A stretch of DNA of 64,000 bases from Xanthomarina sp035306605. Lineage in GTDB: Bacteria; Bacteroidota; Bacteroidia; Flavobacteriales; Flavobacteriaceae. The stretch lies in the NCBI GenBank assembly GCA_035306605.1, contig DATGNR010000012.1; one strand, written 5' to 3'. The notes beneath the pieces were generated by a model. That model was given only the letters and a program-made list of their open reading frames with translations, was not told the origin of the DNA and did no database searches. Both the position numbers and the translations under genes were made by a program. Shown here piece by piece: positions 61,047 to 64,000 of the stretch. Each line of letters begins with the position of its first letter. The stretch's first letter is position 1.

Positions 61047-62000
61047 ATGGAATATTTAGATTTTGAACTCCCTATAAAAGAACTTGAAGAACAATTGCAA
61101 AAATGCGAACTTATAGGTGAAGAAAGTGAAGTAGATGTTTCCGAAACTTGTAAGCAAATTGAAAAAAAACTAATTGCCACAAAGAAAGAAATATATAAAA
61201 ACCTAACCCCTTGGCAGCGTGTGCAAATGTCTCGCCACCCAAGTCGCCCATATACCTTAGATTATATTCACGCCTTATGTGGTGACAGTTTCCTGGAGTT
61301 ACATGGAGATAGAGGCTTTAAAGACGATAAAGCTATGATTGGTGGTTTAGGAAAAATTGGAGACCAAAGCTATATGTTTATTGGTCAACAAAAAGGATAT
61401 AACACCAAAACTAGACAGTATAGAAATTTTGGAATGGCTAATCCAGAAGGATATAGAAAAGCCTTACGTTTAATGAAATCTGCAGAAAAATTTGGTATCC
61501 CAGTGGTAACTTTTTTAGATACACCAGGAGCTTACCCAGGTTTAGAAGCTGAGGAACGTGGCCAAGGAGAAGCTATTGCAAGGAATATTCTTGAAATGAC
61601 TCGATTAAAAGTGCCTATCATTACCATAGTTATTGGAGAAGGTGCTTCTGGAGGAGCATTAGGAATTGGAGTAGGAGATAAAGTAATGATGTTAGAGAAC
61701 ACATGGTACTCAGTAATTTCACCAGAATCTTGCTCATCTATCTTATGGAGAAGCTGGGAATATAAAGAACAAGCTGCCGATGCTTTAAAATTGACTGCAA
61801 TAGACATGAAGAAACAAGGCATTGTAGACGAAATTATTAAAGAACCACTTGGTGGAGCACATAGCGATAGAGAGAATACATATTTGGCTGTAAAAAATGC
61901 TATTGTTAAAACTTATGAGGAGCTTAAAAACTTATCACCAAAAGATTTAGTAAATAAACGCATGGAAAAATATTTGGAAATAGGAGTTTTTAAAGGTTAA
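61047..62000 (+). CDS. accA: acetyl-CoA carboxylase carboxyltransferase subunit alpha
   Basis: 317 residues, the usual AccA size. LTPWQRVQMSRHPSRPYTLDYI, the biotin/CoA site segment VTFLDTPGAYPGLEAEERGQGEAIARNI, GEGASGGALGIGVGDKV and the C-terminal MEKYLEIGVFKG are all AccA hallmarks. It forms the carboxyltransferase with AccD and makes malonyl-CoA, the extender unit for fatty acids and also for the pigment polyene and resorcinol. Confidence 0.96.
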   Translation: MEYLDFELPIKELEEQLQKCELIGEESEVDVSETCKQIEKKLIATKKEIYKNLTPWQRVQMSRHPSRPYTLDYIHALCGDSFLELHGDRGFKDDKAMIGGLGKIGDQSYMFIGQQKGYNTKTRQYRNFGMANPEGYRKALRLMKSAEKFGIPVVTFLDTPGAYPGLEAEERGQGEAIARNILEMTRLKVPIITIVIGEGASGGALGIGVGDKVMMLENTWYSVISPESCSSILWRSWEYKEQAADALKLTAIDMKKQGIVDEIIKEPLGGAHSDRENTYLAVKNAIVKTYEELKNLSPKDLVNKRMEKYLEIGVFKG

Positions 62001-62022
62001 GACTTCTCAATCCTATAAATTG

Positions 62023-62052
62023 AAATCTGAAATGTCTTATTTCAGATTTTTT
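62023..62052 (+). terminator. intrinsic terminator of accA
   Basis: Perfect 11-bp stem AAATCTGAAAT (62023-62033) with ATTTCAGATTT (62039-62049), loop GTCTT, running into a string of eight U. It starts 23 nt after the accA stop. Confidence 0.93.
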
Positions 62053-62167
62053 TTATGCTTATCAACAATATAATTAAGTTATTAACAGTTAAATTGTTAA
62101 CTTATGGTGAACAACCTTAACAGGATTTTTCATCATTTATCTTTTCAATTTAGCTACTTTCGTACAT

Positions 62168-63706
62168 ATGAAACAACCAAATCAAATAAAAGGATATCAA
62201 GTAGATAAAAGTACTATTATTAGTCTTGAAAGAGGAAAGATACCGCCTCAAGCCACTGATTTAGAGGAGGTTGTTCTTGGAGCGATGATGATTGACAAAA
62301 AGGGTGTTGATGAGGTAATTGATATTTTGAGTGCCGACGCATTCTATAAAGAAGCCCATCAGCACATTTTTGAAGCCATTTTTCAATTATTCGAAAATAG
62401 CGAACCTGTTGACTTATTAACCGTTTCTAGTCAATTAAAGAAAAACTCAAAGCTGGACCTTGTTGGAGGTGATTTTTACCTGATTTCATTAACCCAAAAA
62501 GTATCTTCTTCGGCCCATATCGAGTTCCATGCACGTATTATATTACAGAAATTTATTCAACGAAGTTTGATTAAAATCTCTAGTGAAATTATTGAAGATG
62601 CATACGATGAAACTCAAGATGTTTTTGATTTATTAGATCGTGCAGAATCGAAATTATACGAAGTTACCCAAGGAAATATTAAAAAATCGAGTGAAACAGC
62701 CCAGGAACTAGTTATCCAAGCAAAAAAGAAAATTGAAGAAATTTCTAATAAAGAAGGTTTAAGTGGTATTCCTTCTGGTTTTACAAAATTAGACAAGTTA
62801 ACATCAGGATGGCAAGAGAGTGATTTAATTATTGTTGCTGCTCGTCCAGGTATGGGTAAAACGGCGTTAACACTGTCTATGGCAAGAAATATTGCTGTTA
62901 CCCAAAACATCCCAGTCGCCTTTTTCTCTTTAGAGATGGCGTCTGTGCAATTAATTATGCGTTTAATTTCTAGTGAAACAGGTTTGTCGTCAGAAAAACT
63001 GAGAACGGGTAAGTTAGAAAAGCATGAATGGGAACAATTAAATGTGAAGGTAAAAAGCCTTGAAAAAGCACCTTTATTTATTGATGATACTCCCTCTCTT
63101 TCTATTTTCGATTTAAGAGCAAAAGCTAGACGATTAGCGTCACAGCATGGTATTAAATTAATTATTATAGATTATTTACAATTAATGACTGCCGGAGGTA
63201 GTCAAAAGGGAGGAAACAGGGAGCAGGAAATCTCAACCATTTCTCGTAACCTTAAAGCTTTGGCTAAAGAATTAAGTGTACCTGTTATCGCTCTATCGCA
63301 ATTATCCCGTGCGGTTGAAACTCGTGGAGGAAGTAAAAGGCCTTTATTATCGGATCTTCGTGAATCAGGAGCAATTGAGCAAGATGCAGATATTGTATCC
63401 TTTATTTATAGACCAGAATATTATAAAATTGATGAATGGGATGATGACGAAAGAACACCAACCGAAGGTCAAGCCGAATTTATTATCGCTAAACACAGAA
63501 ATGGTGGATTAGAAAATATACGATTGAAGTTCATCGGACATTTAGGTAAATTTGATAATCTTGATGATTTCGATACCCCATTTGGACAGGAATTTCATTC
63601 AAAAATGAATGAGGTGGCAAGTGACGATGCGTTTAAAACGACACATTTCCCTTCAGCCAGTGATGCTTTTGGAGACCCAGAAGATGATAACGACGTACCA
63701 TTCTAA
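62168..63706 (+). CDS. dnaB: replicative DNA helicase DnaB
   Basis: 512 residues, full-length DnaB with no intein. The N-terminal domain (PPQATDLEEVVLGAMMIDKKGVDEV) is followed by the RecA-like ATPase with Walker A ARPGMGKTAL (about 221-230), FFSLEM, Walker B LIIIDYLQLMT and ALSQLSRAVETR. The tail is acidic (DDNDVPF). It unwinds DNA at the fork. A -7-like element (TACTTTCG, 62155-62162) lies just before the ATG. Confidence 0.97.
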   Translation: MKQPNQIKGYQVDKSTIISLERGKIPPQATDLEEVVLGAMMIDKKGVDEVIDILSADAFYKEAHQHIFEAIFQLFENSEPVDLLTVSSQLKKNSKLDLVGGDFYLISLTQKVSSSAHIEFHARIILQKFIQRSLIKISSEIIEDAYDETQDVFDLLDRAESKLYEVTQGNIKKSSETAQELVIQAKKKIEEISNKEGLSGIPSGFTKLDKLTSGWQESDLIIVAARPGMGKTALTLSMARNIAVTQNIPVAFFSLEMASVQLIMRLISSETGLSSEKLRTGKLEKHEWEQLNVKVKSLEKAPLFIDDTPSLSIFDLRAKARRLASQHGIKLIIIDYLQLMTAGGSQKGGNREQEISTISRNLKALAKELSVPVIALSQLSRAVETRGGSKRPLLSDLRESGAIEQDADIVSFIYRPEYYKIDEWDDDERTPTEGQAEFIIAKHRNGGLENIRLKFIGHLGKFDNLDDFDTPFGQEFHSKMNEVASDDAFKTTHFPSASDAFGDPEDDNDVPF

Positions 63707-63737
63707 TATAATGCCCTAGTTTTAATTATTCAGTCTT

Positions 63738-64000
63738 ATGGACAAGTTAAGAACCACAAACATATTATTGCTAGTTATAGTTATTCCGTTAGTTTTTTAT
63801 TTACTAAAAATACTTTCGTTTATATTTATTCCTTTGGTGTTTTCTATGTTTATAGCGTTGCTATTCTTACCAATTATGCGATGGTTAGGTAAAAAGAAAA
63901 TTCCAAAGCCTATTAGTATATTGGTGGTTATATTATTGATTGCTGCAGGAGTAAAAATAGGTGTAGAATTAATCCAAATATCTTCTAAGGAAATTTTAAA
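63738..64000 (+). CDS. AI-2E family permease (partial, C-terminus outside window)
   Basis: Translating from the ATG at 63738 gives 87 residues without a stop before the window end. The start MDKLRTTNILLLVIVIPLVF, then SFIFIPLVFSMFIALLFLPIMRWLGKKKIPKPISILVVILL, is the N-terminus of the AI-2E/PerM transporters (DUF20), which have about eight helices over 350 residues. It lies 31 nt after dnaB and may be co-transcribed. Substrate unknown. Confidence 0.85.
   Translation, partial: MDKLRTTNILLLVIVIPLVFYLLKILSFIFIPLVFSMFIALLFLPIMRWLGKKKIPKPISILVVILLIAAGVKIGVELIQISSKEIL

Noticed and set aside
1..64000. CRISPR arrays, insertion sequences, rRNA genes, prophage
   Set aside because: No regularly spaced direct repeats, no transposase or integrase frame and no rRNA sequence could be recognised anywhere in the window.

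Overview
The window reads as a chromosomal segment of a marine-type Flavobacteriaceae bacterium (Bacteroidota). The basis is strongly AT-rich intergenic DNA, the Bacteroidota promoter form TTG-N19-TAnnTTTG, absence of Shine-Dalgarno sites before most starts, a type IX secretion (T9SS) sorting domain, transketolase split into two genes, and close resemblance of many proteins to flavobacterial families.

Layout. 1-11.1 kb is ordinary chromosome: an Rrf2 regulator (cut by the window edge), a CBS-pair protein, a membrane M28 peptidase, a TPR protein, a T9SS-secreted GEVED protein, an M13 metallopeptidase lipoprotein, and an SDR-type L-threonine dehydrogenase. 11.1-44.6 kb is one large biosynthetic region, almost entirely on the + strand with many 1-20 nt gene overlaps. 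It is a flexirubin-type pigment cluster (aryl polyene plus dialkylresorcinol). 44.7-51.9 kb is accessory: a membrane protein, a secreted DsrE protein, an MFS exporter, a phosphoesterase, a long non-coding stretch folding into consecutive hairpins, and four genes I cannot name. 52-64 kb is housekeeping: tRNA-Lys, aroK, a phosphoribosyltransferase, an S4 protein, an FKBP lipoprotein, split transketolase, tgt, an LptF/G permease, accA, dnaB and the start of an AI-2E family permease.

How the pigment genes are likely to work together (inference from families). Tyrosine ammonia-lyase makes 4-coumarate. The PaaK-like ligase at the far end activates it. Type II ketosynthases (one paired with a ketosynthase-like protein lacking the catalytic Cys), a FabG-like reductase, hotdog dehydratases and two acyl carrier proteins extend it to an aryl polyene. 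A methyltransferase and a flavin halogenase-like enzyme may decorate the aryl ring. DarB and DarA build the dialkylresorcinol. Several acyltransferase-like proteins (BtrH-like, C45-like, HtrB-like, PlsC-like) are candidates for joining the two halves. An ABC exporter, an MMPL-PlsC fusion, LolA-like and LolB-like proteins and a small beta-barrel would move the product to the outer membrane.

The least explained part is 49.4-51.9 kb: about 260 nt of consecutive predicted RNA helices, with a core resembling part of the SAM-I riboswitch, directly ahead of four unrecognised genes. Within the pigment cluster, the degenerate ketosynthase partner, the triple-domain MMPL fusion, an Xre-like small protein and the possible dedicated Lol-type branch deserve attention. 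All functional calls rest on reading motifs by eye; no database search was run.
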